A stretch of 10,941 nucleotides of DNA from Candidatus Bathyarchaeota archaeon (GTDB taxonomy: Archaea; Thermoproteota; Bathyarchaeia; Bathyarchaeales; Bathycorpusculaceae): NCBI GenBank assembly GCA_014859805.1, contig JACUTN010000023.1, forward strand, positions 1 to 10,941. The letters are read 5' to 3'. Of this stretch, positions 1 to 7,133 are shown one piece after another. Positions within the stretch are counted from its first letter, which is position 1, and each line of letters begins with the position of its first letter. The notes under the pieces were generated by a model. The model was not told where the DNA came from, did no database searches, and saw only the letters and a program-made list of their open reading frames with translations. The position numbers and the translations under genes were made by a program.

Positions 1-1
1 G

Positions 2-86
2 CGCGGGGTGCGGGATTTGAACCCGCGCGGCCCAAAGGACCACAGACTTAGCAGGCCTGCCCCCTACCAGGCTAGGGCAACCCCGC
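2..86 (-). tRNA. tRNA-Ser (anticodon GCU)
   Basis: Read on the minus strand, a 7-bp acceptor stem (GCGGGGU with ACCCCGC, plus-strand 80-86 and 3-9) closes a cloverleaf. The anticodon stem CAGGC/GUCUG carries the loop CUGCUAA, giving anticodon GCU at 50-52, which reads AGC and AGU serine codons. A long variable arm (GGUCC UUU GGGCC) is the class II hallmark of serine tRNA. The T stem GCGGG/CCCGC encloses UUCAAAU. The discriminator base at position 2 is G, as expected for serine. No intron is seen and the CCA end is not encoded. No convincing promoter box was found upstream; a weak AT-rich stretch lies near 105-113. Confidence 0.96.
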
Positions 87-189
87 ACAGCACCTCTAAC
101 TCGTTTTTGCATACGCATCTCTGTACAAAGATTAATCAATAAACCTATAGCATGACTTATTTTTGTCTTTTGTCCTAATAGATGTCTCT

Positions 190-194
190 AGGTG
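190..194 (+). promoter_or_regulatory. Ribosome binding site deciding the RdhA-like start
   Basis: AGGTG sits 7 bases before the ATG at 202. It favours that codon over the in-frame TTG at 163, which has no Shine-Dalgarno-like sequence. Confidence 0.55.
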
Positions 195-201
195 CTGCAC
201 C

Positions 202-1281
202 ATGATTTCAAATCGAACAGGCAAAGTTCCAAAAACTGAGATAAGAAAAATTGAACAACCACCTTACGTTGTTGATCAATCTAAGCTTCGCCGTTTCAAC
301 AGTAAAAACACAGTTTTTGACAGGGTAATGGGGGATTCCTCATGGGAAGGCTACATGCGAATGTACGATGAAAAAATACTCCGAACAATTTCAGAGGGAA
401 AATCTGGCTATTCAAGGGTTGACTTTGCCTTAGCCTATGCCTCTTGGATTGTGCATGACGCTTTCGAAGGTGGTTTTTCATGGAAAAAAATTAAACCGTA
501 TAAAATTTCAGTGGATACTGTTGGAATTGATTGGACAAAAACGAAATATGAAGTTGATGATCCCTATAGAATGAGCATTTTTATCAAGCGGGCAGCAAGA
601 CTTTTCGGTGCGTCACTGGTTGGAGTCTGCAAGCTTAACAGAGACTGGGTATATGCAGATGTTGATGTCCCTGAGAAATTTGAAAACGCTATTGTTATGG
701 CGGTTGAAATGGACGCGGATGGAATTGCAACATCTCCTGCTGCTCCTGCTGCGGCTGCCACTGGTGTAGGTTATTCAAAAATGGCGTTTATACTTGCTGG
801 CGTAGGCGAGTTTGTTCGGAATCTTGGATATGAAGCAATACAATGCGGAAACGACACTGCCTTAAGCATTCCACTCGGGATTGACGCTGGACTCGGAGAA
901 CTCGGTCGCAATGGCTTATTGATAACGCCCCAATATGGTCCAAGAGTGAGACTTTGCAAGATTTTAACCGATCTTCCGCTTGAACCCGACAAACCCGTAG
1001 AGTTTGGTGTGAAAGAGTTTTGCAAAAAATGCAAGCTGTGTGCTGAACATTGCGAGGCAGGTGCAATTTCGATGGATGACGAACCAAGCTTTGAAGTGGT
1101 ATGTCGATCAAACAATCCCGGAGCATTAAAGTGGTATGTCAATGTTGAACGATGCTATCTTTATTGGTGTGAAAACGCTGTAGATTGTTCAACGTGTATA
1201 AAGGTTTGCCCTTATAACGTTGCGTCAGCAGGGAAAGCTAATATTTCTGCGAAAGAATTTTGGGAATCAAATGTAAAGTGA
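202..1281 (+). CDS. Reductive-dehalogenase-like corrinoid/iron-sulfur protein, no Tat signal
   Basis: A 359-residue protein of the RdhA family, whose characterised members remove halogens from organohalides using a corrinoid and two [4Fe-4S] clusters. Seen: an RRFNSKNTVFDR segment near residues 29-40 that resembles the start of mature RdhA; LFGASLVGVCK (134-144) followed by a Trp-Val-Tyr at 149-151; GNDTALSIPLGIDAGLGELG (216-235); cluster one C274-x2-C277-x2-C280-x3-C284; cluster two C329-x2-C332-x3-C336-P with an upstream cysteine. This is the RdhA arrangement. There is no Tat leader and no membrane segment, and no RdhB-like anchor lies nearby, so it is probably cytoplasmic. The ATG at 202 was chosen because AGGTG (190-194) lies 7 bases upstream; an in-frame TTG at 163 lacks such a site. 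Substrate and true dehalogenase activity are unknown. QueG is less likely because its characteristic sequence is not seen. Confidence 0.87.
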   Translation: MISNRTGKVPKTEIRKIEQPPYVVDQSKLRRFNSKNTVFDRVMGDSSWEGYMRMYDEKILRTISEGKSGYSRVDFALAYASWIVHDAFEGGFSWKKIKPYKISVDTVGIDWTKTKYEVDDPYRMSIFIKRAARLFGASLVGVCKLNRDWVYADVDVPEKFENAIVMAVEMDADGIATSPAAPAAAATGVGYSKMAFILAGVGEFVRNLGYEAIQCGNDTALSIPLGIDAGLGELGRNGLLITPQYGPRVRLCKILTDLPLEPDKPVEFGVKEFCKKCKLCAEHCEAGAISMDDEPSFEVVCRSNNPGALKWYVNVERCYLYWCENAVDCSTCIKVCPYNVASAGKANISAKEFWESNVK

Positions 1282-1383
1282 CTGAGGAATAAACATATAA
1301 TAGTCGAACTGGATGCTACAAATCGCGCGCCAAGGCACCTAGGCTTGGAAACTTTCATAAGCTGCTTTCCAATATTTAGCTCT

Positions 1384-2027
1384 ATGATTGAAGGACTTGA
1401 ATTTTTAATTTCAGGAGTAATTCTTGGTTTGGCTGCTGGAATAGCTCCTGGGCCTCTTCTTGCTTTGGTTTTTTGTGAGACTTTGAAACACGGAAAAAAT
1501 GAAGGAATAAAAATCGCAGTTTCTCCTCTAATTACAGATTTACCAATTGTTCTATTCGTATTGTTTATATTATCAAGTTTAATAGGGTACAATTTTGTAA
1601 TTGGGATGATCTCGCTTTTCGGTGCTTGTTACTTGATTTATTTAGGTGTTGAAAGTCTGAGAGTGAAAATTACCAAGTTTGAAGTTGAACTTGCAAAAAA
1701 AATGCACTGAAACGAGGTGTTATTGCAAACTTCTTAAGTCCTCACCCTTACCTTTTTTGGCTCTCTATTGGTGGTCCGATAATTTTCAAAAGCTTAGATA
1801 TACACATTTCAGCAACAATTCTTTTCATCTTAGGGTTTTACAGTCTGCTCATTGGGTCAAAAATAGGTATTGTTTTAGTTGTGGAAAAATCCAAGTCCTT
1901 CATTAAAAGCAAGTATTATCTTTACATTGTTCGTGTTTTAGGCATTGCACTAATCTTGTTTGCATTAATTTTTGTAAAAGACGGTTTAAAATTGATCGGT
2001 TTATTTCTGGCAACTCGAATTGTATGA
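1384..2027 (+). pseudogene. LysE-family exporter gene interrupted by a -1 frameshift
   Basis: The first part (1384 to about 1701) encodes the start of a LysE-type amino-acid or metabolite exporter. It has a first hydrophobic helix followed by the family's GIAPGP motif, then further hydrophobic helices and the LIYLGVESL segment. It stops at TGA 1708-1710. Stepping back one base in the A run 1695-1702 gives uninterrupted continuation to TGA 2025-2027, with NALKRGVIANFLSPHPYLFW (the family's conserved central segment) and two further membrane segments. The joined product is about 214 residues, a normal size for the family. The slip site reads A AAA AAA in the incoming frame, a classic slippery heptamer. 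The shift could therefore be a sequencing error in a homopolymer, a real mutation, or programmed frameshifting; no downstream RNA structure was seen. The ATG at 1384 has no clear Shine-Dalgarno; an in-frame TTG at 1345 is possible but adds atypical sequence. Confidence 0.8.
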
Positions 2028-2072
2028 AATCTTTATTTGATCGTTTCTTTCGAGTAATGACAGACTAAAGCA

Positions 2073-2699
2073 ATGAAAAAATTATTGGAGTCTATACAAA
2101 ATCTGAAGAATAGCGAAGTAAAAAACCTAGTGGATACTCGCTTGAGAGAGTTTAAAGAAATCGGCAACGGGTCAAGCGATGAAATCTTTGAAGAACTCTG
2201 TTTCTGCATTTTAACTGCGAATTTCAACGCTGAAAGAAGCATGAAAATTCAGATGGAGATAGGAGACGGGTTTCTAAGCTTTTCAAAATCTGACTTGGCA
2301 AAAAAGCTGAGGGAACTTGGTCACCGTTTTCCCAACAGAAGAGCAAAATATATTGTGGATGCAAGGAAACACAAAAACATACTGAAAGACGTTGTTGAAA
2401 CGTTCGATGATGATAATGAATTAAGAGAATGGATTGTCAAGAATGTAAAGGGAATTGGGTACAAAGAGGCAAGTCATTTCCTTAGGAACATAGGCTGCAC
2501 CAGTTTTGCCATTATAGACTTTCACATAATTGATGTCCTGACAAAGCACAATATAATTGAAAAGCCAAAGGTGCTAACGAAAAGAAAATACTTGGAAATT
2601 GAAGACTTACTCAGGGAAATCGCGGGAAAATCAAATGTCAGTTTAGCAGAGTTAGATTTATATTTATGGTATATGGAGACTGGAAAAATACTGAAATAA
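2073..2699 (+). CDS. ogg: 8-oxoguanine DNA glycosylase/AP lyase, Ogg2 type
   Basis: A 208-residue protein matching the archaeal Ogg2 family (the characterised Methanocaldococcus enzyme is nearly the same length). It excises 8-oxoguanine from DNA and nicks the resulting abasic site. The helix-hairpin-helix segment VKGIGYKEASHFLRNIG contains the expected Schiff-base lysine K131. The catalytic aspartate is D149 in AIIDFHI, the 18-residue separation expected for the family. The carboxy end LYLWYMETGKILK is also family-typical; in Ogg2 enzymes the final lysine lies at the base-recognition site. No strong Shine-Dalgarno precedes the ATG. An AT-rich stretch near 2030-2040 could be a TATA box giving a short leader. 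The gene stands alone between the broken exporter and a minus-strand small membrane protein. Confidence 0.93.
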   Translation: MKKLLESIQNLKNSEVKNLVDTRLREFKEIGNGSSDEIFEELCFCILTANFNAERSMKIQMEIGDGFLSFSKSDLAKKLRELGHRFPNRRAKYIVDARKHKNILKDVVETFDDDNELREWIVKNVKGIGYKEASHFLRNIGCTSFAIIDFHIIDVLTKHNIIEKPKVLTKRKYLEIEDLLREIAGKSNVSLAELDLYLWYMETGKILK

Positions 2700-2764
2700 A
2701 TTCTAAAGGTTTTCCCATTCGCCTAAGGCTTATTTGCGTATGGTCTAGCGTGCTCTTTCACTTA

Positions 2765-3010
2765 TCAGTTGGCGAAGCAAACTTTTCCTCTTCTCATTCT
2801 TCTTAATACTTCGTACATTTCTTTTTCAACGATTCGCATGATGACAAGCGAAATAACCAACAAAGACAGAAAAACAGAGGTTGCTACAATTGTTGTAGAC
2901 AAACTGTCAGACCCGAGAAACACTAACAATGGACCAACTGCAAATGCAAAGCTTGCCGTCTCTAACGTAAGCTTCAAAAAATCTCTCCAACTGAGAAATA
3001 TTTGGTCCAT
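2765..3010 (-). CDS. Small two-helix membrane protein, function unknown
   Basis: An 81-residue protein that I do not recognise. It has a short polar amino end, two hydrophobic segments (about residues 15-34 and 40-60) split by a small polar GSDS turn, and a basic tail with an RRMRRGK stretch, a pattern expected of an integral membrane protein with a cytoplasmic tail. The ATG at 3010 was chosen because AAGGA (3019-3023) lies 8 bases upstream on this strand; a TTG two codons earlier is the alternative. A competing plus-strand frame (2769-3041) begins with TTG and reads as the polar antisense shadow of hydrophobic codons, so it was not called. Nothing in the neighbours suggests a role. Confidence 0.5.
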   Translation of the reverse strand: MDQIFLSWRDFLKLTLETASFAFAVGPLLVFLGSDSLSTTIVATSVFLSLLVISLVIMRIVEKEMYEVLRRMRRGKVCFAN

Positions 3011-3266
3011 AGTCAATTTCCTTAGCCCTCTAGTATTTTAGAGTAAATCAACGAAATTAACCTTTTCCTGTTAGGTTTACCAAACAAGCAAAAGCGTCGC
3101 TGCTGCCCGTATCGTTACCGACTCTAAGAAGCCGTATTCCAACCGTACTGAACAATCGCACTCAGCTATAATCAAAAAGCTGAACATGATAGAGAAGAAT
3201 TCAACGGAAACAGCAAATTACGAGGTTGTGTGAAAAAGTATGAGGTTTTATACTTGAACTCGTACC

Positions 3267-3275
3267 ATTTAAAAT
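3267..3275 (+). promoter_or_regulatory. Probable TATA box of the PUA-domain gene
   Basis: ATTTAAAAT is centred about 24 bases before the ATG at 3295. An archaeal TATA box at this distance would start transcription at or very near the start codon, giving a leaderless mRNA. This fits the lack of a clear Shine-Dalgarno. A second AT-rich stretch (TTTTATA, 3246-3252) could instead give a leader of about 20 bases. Confidence 0.45.
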
Positions 3276-3294
3276 TGTGTAAGAGAGAAGTATC

Positions 3295-3801
3295 ATGCCA
3301 AGGAAGTATCGAAGACATTTTCTGAAAGCAAAAGAAGTGAAGTCAATTCTAAGTGAGGCTTCGGAGAAACTCAAAGTTGATTTCAATCAGATTTTTAAGA
3401 ACAAGGTTGAATTAGAACTGGTTGAAACGGATTTCGCTGAAATATTTCTTGTAAACGGTAAGCCACTGCTTTTTAGGGTTGAGGGAAAAATTGTTCCAAC
3501 ATTAGTTTTCAATGAACTTTTTGCTTCAATGTCGAAAGTTGTTGTTGACATGGGCGCCGTTCCGTACGTGTGTAATGGTGCAAGCGTGATGGCTCCTGGA
3601 ATTGTTCGGTTTGAAAGAGAGTTTAAGAAAGGTGATCTCGTTTTTATCGTGGACGAGAAGCATGGCAAAGCAATTGCAGTAGGCGAAGCCGTTTATGATA
3701 TTGCTGCTGCAGACAAAGTCACGAAAGGCGTCGTCATGAAGAACATTCATTTCGTTGGAGACAAAATATGGGATTTTATTAAAAAACTGAATAATATATG
3801 A
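3295..3801 (+). CDS. PUA-domain RNA-binding protein, MCT-1/Tma20-like
   Basis: A 168-residue protein with the architecture of archaeal homologues of MCT-1/Tma20. The basic amino-terminal part opens with KYRRHFLKAKEVK (residues 4-16) and is followed by a carboxy-terminal PUA domain from about residue 79. The PUA part is recognisable from VVVDMGAVPYVCNGASVMAPGI (about 82-103), the GDLVFIVDE strand and KAIAVGEA. PUA domains bind structured RNA, and the eukaryotic relatives act on ribosomes in initiation and recycling; a translation role here is inferred from the family. It is followed by about 210 bases of regulatory-looking sequence before sepF on the same strand, so it is probably a separate transcript. 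Confidence 0.9.
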   Translation: MPRKYRRHFLKAKEVKSILSEASEKLKVDFNQIFKNKVELELVETDFAEIFLVNGKPLLFRVEGKIVPTLVFNELFASMSKVVVDMGAVPYVCNGASVMAPGIVRFEREFKKGDLVFIVDEKHGKAIAVGEAVYDIAAADKVTKGVVMKNIHFVGDKIWDFIKKLNNI

Positions 3802-3888
3802 CAAAAATTGAACTAATTATTGCAACGTTCTAAGCGAAGACAAATCTTTAAATCGCTTGTTCCCATTCTAAAATCAAAAGGACATTTC

Positions 3889-3945
3889 TAATCTACATTC
3901 TGAATTCATAAAACACTTTAATAGTTAATCTGTATTCTGAATTCA
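3889..3945 (+). repeat. Pair of 20-bp direct repeats with palindromic core upstream of sepF
   Basis: Copy one (3889-3908) and copy two (3926-3945) match at 18 of 20 positions, differing only at AC versus GT in the middle. Their starts are 37 bases apart. Each ends in the palindrome TGAATTCA, which in copy two extends to TCTGAATTCAGA (3936-3947). A TATA-like CTTTAAAT lies upstream at 3846-3853 and another AT-rich stretch downstream at 3965-3990. Paired palindromic sites in a promoter region suggest a repressor or activator binding site for sepF. No further copy was found in the window. Confidence 0.6.
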
Positions 3946-3997
3946 GAGGCGTGATTTGAGGAAACGCTTAAACTCTTAAAAAGTAAATAATAGATTA

Positions 3998-4005
3998 GAG
4001 AGGAG
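3998..4005 (+). promoter_or_regulatory. Strong ribosome binding site of sepF (TTG start)
   Basis: GAGAGGAG ends 4 bases before the TTG at 4010. This is the strongest Shine-Dalgarno in the window and is the main reason for accepting a TTG start codon for sepF. Confidence 0.75.
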
Positions 4006-4009
4006 AAGT

Positions 4010-4381
4010 TTGTCAGCTTTAGGCGGCATATTCCGCAGATCCAAGAAAGCTGGAAAGAAGAAAATGGTTAGAGTTGAGACTAAGAGTAGTTCTGGCAAAA
4101 CCTATTTGAAGGCTATGCCCCTCCGCGACTTGGCAGATTTGGACATTGTTAAGAGTGAGGTAACCTCTGGAAACATTATGATTCTCCGGGTAACTCCTCT
4201 CGCAGACAAAAGCATCGAAGATGTAAAGCGTGCGATAAACGAATTATGCGAGTTCGTTGAATCAATCAGCGGGGACATCGCTCGTCTGGGTGAGGAACGA
4301 GTTGTGATCTGTCCTTCCGATGTGAGAATTTGGCGGGAAAAAACTCCAATATCAAATAAGCCTATACCTACAGCAGCCTAA
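4010..4381 (+). CDS. sepF: Archaeal SepF, cell division protein
   Basis: A 123-residue protein of the SepF family (formerly DUF552). SepF anchors FtsZ to the membrane in archaea that divide with FtsZ. The amino end LGGIFRRSKK could form the short amphipathic membrane-targeting helix. A polar basic linker follows, then the SepF fold from about residue 33: KAMPLRDLADLD, the GNIMILRVTPL strand, the helix KSIEDVKRAINELCEFVESI, and GDIARLGEERVVICPSDV. It starts with TTG behind a strong ribosome binding site. Its last 14 bases overlap the end of the convergent aCPSF1 gene. The paired palindromic repeats upstream suggest transcriptional control. No ftsZ is present in the window. Confidence 0.93.
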   Translation: MSALGGIFRRSKKAGKKKMVRVETKSSSGKTYLKAMPLRDLADLDIVKSEVTSGNIMILRVTPLADKSIEDVKRAINELCEFVESISGDIARLGEERVVICPSDVRIWREKTPISNKPIPTAA

Positions 4382-6287
4382 AGGTTTCCATAATTGCTGG
4401 CACTATTGCTTGGATTCCACATCTTCTCTGAATGAAGTTTGCTATACTCAGGCATTTTGCTCTCTCACCATGACACACAACAACTCTTTCAGGTTTTGGC
4501 TTAAGATGAGTTATGTAATTGATTATCTGACGCCTATCAGAATGTCCAGAAAAACCTTCAATTGATTCTACTTGCAATCTGACTTTTACAACTCCCATTT
4601 TACCATCGCTGTCTATCATCGTAACCTCGGGCAAGCCCTTCTGCACTCTTCTTCCCATGGTGCCCTCAATCTGGTAGCTTACAAAGATTATGCTGTTTTT
4701 GTCGTCTTCTGCTAAACTCTTGAAGAAGTCTATTACAGGTCCGCCCTCAAGCATTCCAGATGTAGCCATGATGATGCATGGTTCACCATCTATTATTTCT
4801 TGTCTAACGCTTGGGTGCTCCACGATTGTGAAGTAATCTGATTTGAAAGGATTTATTCCATCGTAAAGTATGCTTCTCCGGACTTCTCTGCCTAAATATT
4901 CCGGGTAAGCAGTGTGAATTGCCGTTGCCTCTGAAATCATGCCCTCAATAAACACTGGTGCCTCTTTCATCAAACCACGCCGCATGTAACCATCAATGAC
5001 GAGCATTATTTCTTGAGCTCTGCCTACGGCTGGTACTGGAATTATGACCTTACCTTTTCTCTCTAAAGTTTCATTTATGATGGATGTTAAACCTTCTTCA
5101 GCCTCGACTCTTGAAGGCATAAAATCGTTGGGACTGCCATATGTGCTTTCAGTTATTAACGTCTCAACTCTCGGAAACTCCGTTGTTGCTGCCTCCAAAA
5201 GCATGGTTCTCGCATACTTGTAATCGCCCGTATAAACAATGTTGTGTAAGCCCTCACCAACATGCAGATGTGTCACCGAAGAACCCAAAATGTGGCCAGC
5301 GTTGTGCAGAGTCAGTCGAACGTCTGGGGCTATGTCTGTAACGACGCCGTGTCGTAAAGGAATAGTGTGTAAAACACATTCACGGACGTCTTTCTGGTCA
5401 TAATGTGATATAACTCCCTGCTTGCCTGCCACATCTAGGTAATCAAGCTGAAGCAGCGTCATCAAATTCGATGTTGGAGCCGAACAGTAGACAGGGCCAT
5501 CATACCCGTATTTATAGAGGAAAGGCACCAAACCACAATGGTCAAGGTGAGCATGACTTATCACGACAGCGTCTAGAGCGTCGATTTCAAACGTGGGGGC
5601 GTCAAATCTTGGAAAGAGTTCAAAGGGTTTCGAGGAGCCAGGGTTAATTCCGCAGTCCAATAAAACGTTGCTTTCTCTTGTTTGAACTAGAAAGGCTGAT
5701 CTTCCAACTTGTTGAACTCCTCCAAGGGCTGTAATTCGAAGGTCTCCAACTTCGTAGGTTTTAGGTCTGAAAATTCTCTCGCCAACTGTGCGGAGTATCC
5801 TTTCTCTTTCCTTGCTTTCCGAGTGAAGATAATGACGCATGTGAGCAACAATTTTTGAGCGTAGAGGAGGGCTTCTTAGAACACGAGGACGCCATCTGAT
5901 TTGGCTTATAATTTCTTGAAGAACTGATCCGTTTCTTCCGATGACTAGCCCTGGTTTTTTAGCCTCAATTATTATTTCTCCGAGGCTTGGGTCAAAATTT
6001 ACGTCTGTTACTTCTGCTTCAGGCGAGATTATCTCCTTGGCTATTCTTTCTGCTTCTTTCTCTGGCAATCTTACCGAGGGATCTGAACGAATAACTATTC
6101 TCTTCCTCAGTACGCCGACTATGCCTGCAATTACGCCGCTCTGTTCGACCAGAATTTCCGGTTTTTTAGCATACACTGCAAGCATTGGGCCCTCATATTC
6201 TATTCTTGACACTTCAGCCTGTTTTGGAACGTGCTCCAGAATGTACTGACTTATTTCTATTCTATCTTTTTCAGAGCTTCGCGGCAC
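4368..6287 (-). CDS. aCPSF1/FttA, KH and beta-CASP ribonuclease, transcription termination factor
   Basis: A 639-residue archaeal CPSF73 homologue. Family members are dimeric zinc nucleases that cut nascent RNA at U-rich sites and terminate transcription with RNA polymerase and Spt4/5. Domains seen: amino-terminal KH region (about 1-150, with GRNG at 117-120); metallo-beta-lactamase part with HAHLDH (245-250), AGHILGS (H332) and GDYKYA (D355); beta-CASP motif A at E380 in TEST, the VPAVGRAQE segment (418-426), motif B at H582 in GFSGHSD, and motif C at H606 in VVCHGER. All catalytic residues are present, so it should be active. The start is GTG 6285-6287, 13 bases after the proteasome beta stop; GAGG lies a little far upstream. 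This gene pairing recurs in archaea. Its 3' end overlaps sepF by 14 bases. Confidence 0.96.
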   Translation of the reverse strand: MPRSSEKDRIEISQYILEHVPKQAEVSRIEYEGPMLAVYAKKPEILVEQSGVIAGIVGVLRKRIVIRSDPSVRLPEKEAERIAKEIISPEAEVTDVNFDPSLGEIIIEAKKPGLVIGRNGSVLQEIISQIRWRPRVLRSPPLRSKIVAHMRHYLHSESKERERILRTVGERIFRPKTYEVGDLRITALGGVQQVGRSAFLVQTRESNVLLDCGINPGSSKPFELFPRFDAPTFEIDALDAVVISHAHLDHCGLVPFLYKYGYDGPVYCSAPTSNLMTLLQLDYLDVAGKQGVISHYDQKDVRECVLHTIPLRHGVVTDIAPDVRLTLHNAGHILGSSVTHLHVGEGLHNIVYTGDYKYARTMLLEAATTEFPRVETLITESTYGSPNDFMPSRVEAEEGLTSIINETLERKGKVIIPVPAVGRAQEIMLVIDGYMRRGLMKEAPVFIEGMISEATAIHTAYPEYLGREVRRSILYDGINPFKSDYFTIVEHPSVRQEIIDGEPCIIMATSGMLEGGPVIDFFKSLAEDDKNSIIFVSYQIEGTMGRRVQKGLPEVTMIDSDGKMGVVKVRLQVESIEGFSGHSDRRQIINYITHLKPKPERVVVCHGERAKCLSIANFIQRRCGIQAIVPAIMETFRLL

Positions 6288-6300
6288 TGTTTAAACTTCC

Positions 6301-6942
6301 TCAGTTTGCTAGAAGCTGCTTTTTTTCCTCCTTGGTTAATTCCCGATAGCCCTTCCCGTCTATCACTGCTATATTAAAACTGTCTCCGCTTGCAGCATCC
6401 CGTTTCATAGCAGAGTCAACAGCCTTAACAATCACGGTCAGAACCTCCTCAGTAGGCATGTTTTCTTTGAACCTGTCTTCCAGAATACCGTAAGCTATTG
6501 GCGATCCAGAACCCGTGGCGACACATTTTTCTTCTGTTAAACTGCCAAAGGGATCTAGTGAAAACACGTGTGGCCCGGTGTCGTCCATTCCGCCTATTAG
6601 AACTTGTGCGATGAGCGGTGCGTATCTGGATGAGAACAGAAGGTTTGCAATGAGTCTTGCTGCGGAGCTTATGGGGATGGGTCTGTCCATGTTTAGTTTG
6701 TAAAGCTGTGCGTTTATTTTTAGTATGTCTACGGTTCTTTGGGCGTCAGCAACGCCTCCTGAAATGGTCATGGCTAAATGATCGTCTATTTTGTATATTT
6801 TTTTGCCATGTTTGTGGGCTACGTAAGAACCCATGGTTACGCGGGTGTCTGAGGCTAATACTACGCTGTTTTTGCATATGAGGCCGATGGTTGTGGTTCC
6901 TTTTAGTACTAACTGATTGATTGCATCATTATTATTTGCCAT
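6301..6942 (-). CDS. psmB: 20S proteasome beta subunit (precursor)
   Basis: A 213-residue precursor of the catalytic beta subunit of the archaeal proteasome, which degrades unfolded proteins in the cytoplasm. A 15-residue propeptide ends in LVLKG, and autocleavage exposes the nucleophile T16 of TTTIGL. Catalytic partners at mature positions 17, 19 and 33 are D32, R34 and K48. GSGSP and the later AVDSAMKRDAASGD segment supply the remaining active-site serine and aspartate region. The ATG at 6942 was preferred to the in-frame TTG at 6957 because GGAG (plus-strand 6952-6955) then lies 9 bases upstream; the TTG would overlap that site. It is cotranscribed with aCPSF1, 13 bases downstream. A TATA-like TTAATAAAC near 7022-7033 on this strand could drive both. 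Confidence 0.96.
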   Translation of the reverse strand: MANNNDAINQLVLKGTTTIGLICKNSVVLASDTRVTMGSYVAHKHGKKIYKIDDHLAMTISGGVADAQRTVDILKINAQLYKLNMDRPIPISSAARLIANLLFSSRYAPLIAQVLIGGMDDTGPHVFSLDPFGSLTEEKCVATGSGSPIAYGILEDRFKENMPTEEVLTVIVKAVDSAMKRDAASGDSFNIAVIDGKGYRELTKEEKKQLLAN

Positions 6943-7086
6943 TTCGTTTTTCTCCAAAACCTAAACGCGCGTACGTGGAATTAATTCGCTAGCAAGTAGC
7001 ACGATGTAATCATAACCACAAGTTTATTAATATTACGGTTTCAAGGTAACGAGACAAAGATATTTTTAGCCAAGGAACGAATTAAA

Positions 7087-7096
7087 GTTTTAAACG
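7087..7096 (+). promoter_or_regulatory. Probable TATA box of egsA
   Basis: GTTTTAAACG is centred about 42 bases before the ATG at 7134. That predicts a transcript starting near 7117 with a leader of about 16 bases and no clear Shine-Dalgarno. The intergenic region 6943-7133 must also hold the divergent promoter of the proteasome beta gene. Confidence 0.45.
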
Positions 7097-7133
7097 TATA
7101 GAGTTATGTAGAATTAGAAAGATATACGTCTGA

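Noticed and set aside
771..1142. Long minus-strand frames antisense to the RdhA-like gene
   Set aside because: They lie wholly within a strongly conserved plus-strand gene and show no family features.
1330..1350. Hairpin CCAAG/CTTGG as a terminator of the RdhA-like gene
   Set aside because: The stem is only 5 bp and no T tract follows, so terminator function is not supported.
1679..1906. Plus-strand frame bridging the exporter frameshift
   Set aside because: It is the third frame and gives a non-membrane, low-quality sequence; the exporter continuation is in the -1 frame.
3075..3233. Open plus-strand frame of about 52 codons between the small membrane protein and the PUA gene
   Set aside because: It has no ATG near its start, no ribosome binding site and no recognisable family. 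It could be a gene relic but nothing supports it.
3526..3804. Minus-strand frame antisense to the PUA gene
   Set aside because: It is a shadow of conserved PUA-domain codons.
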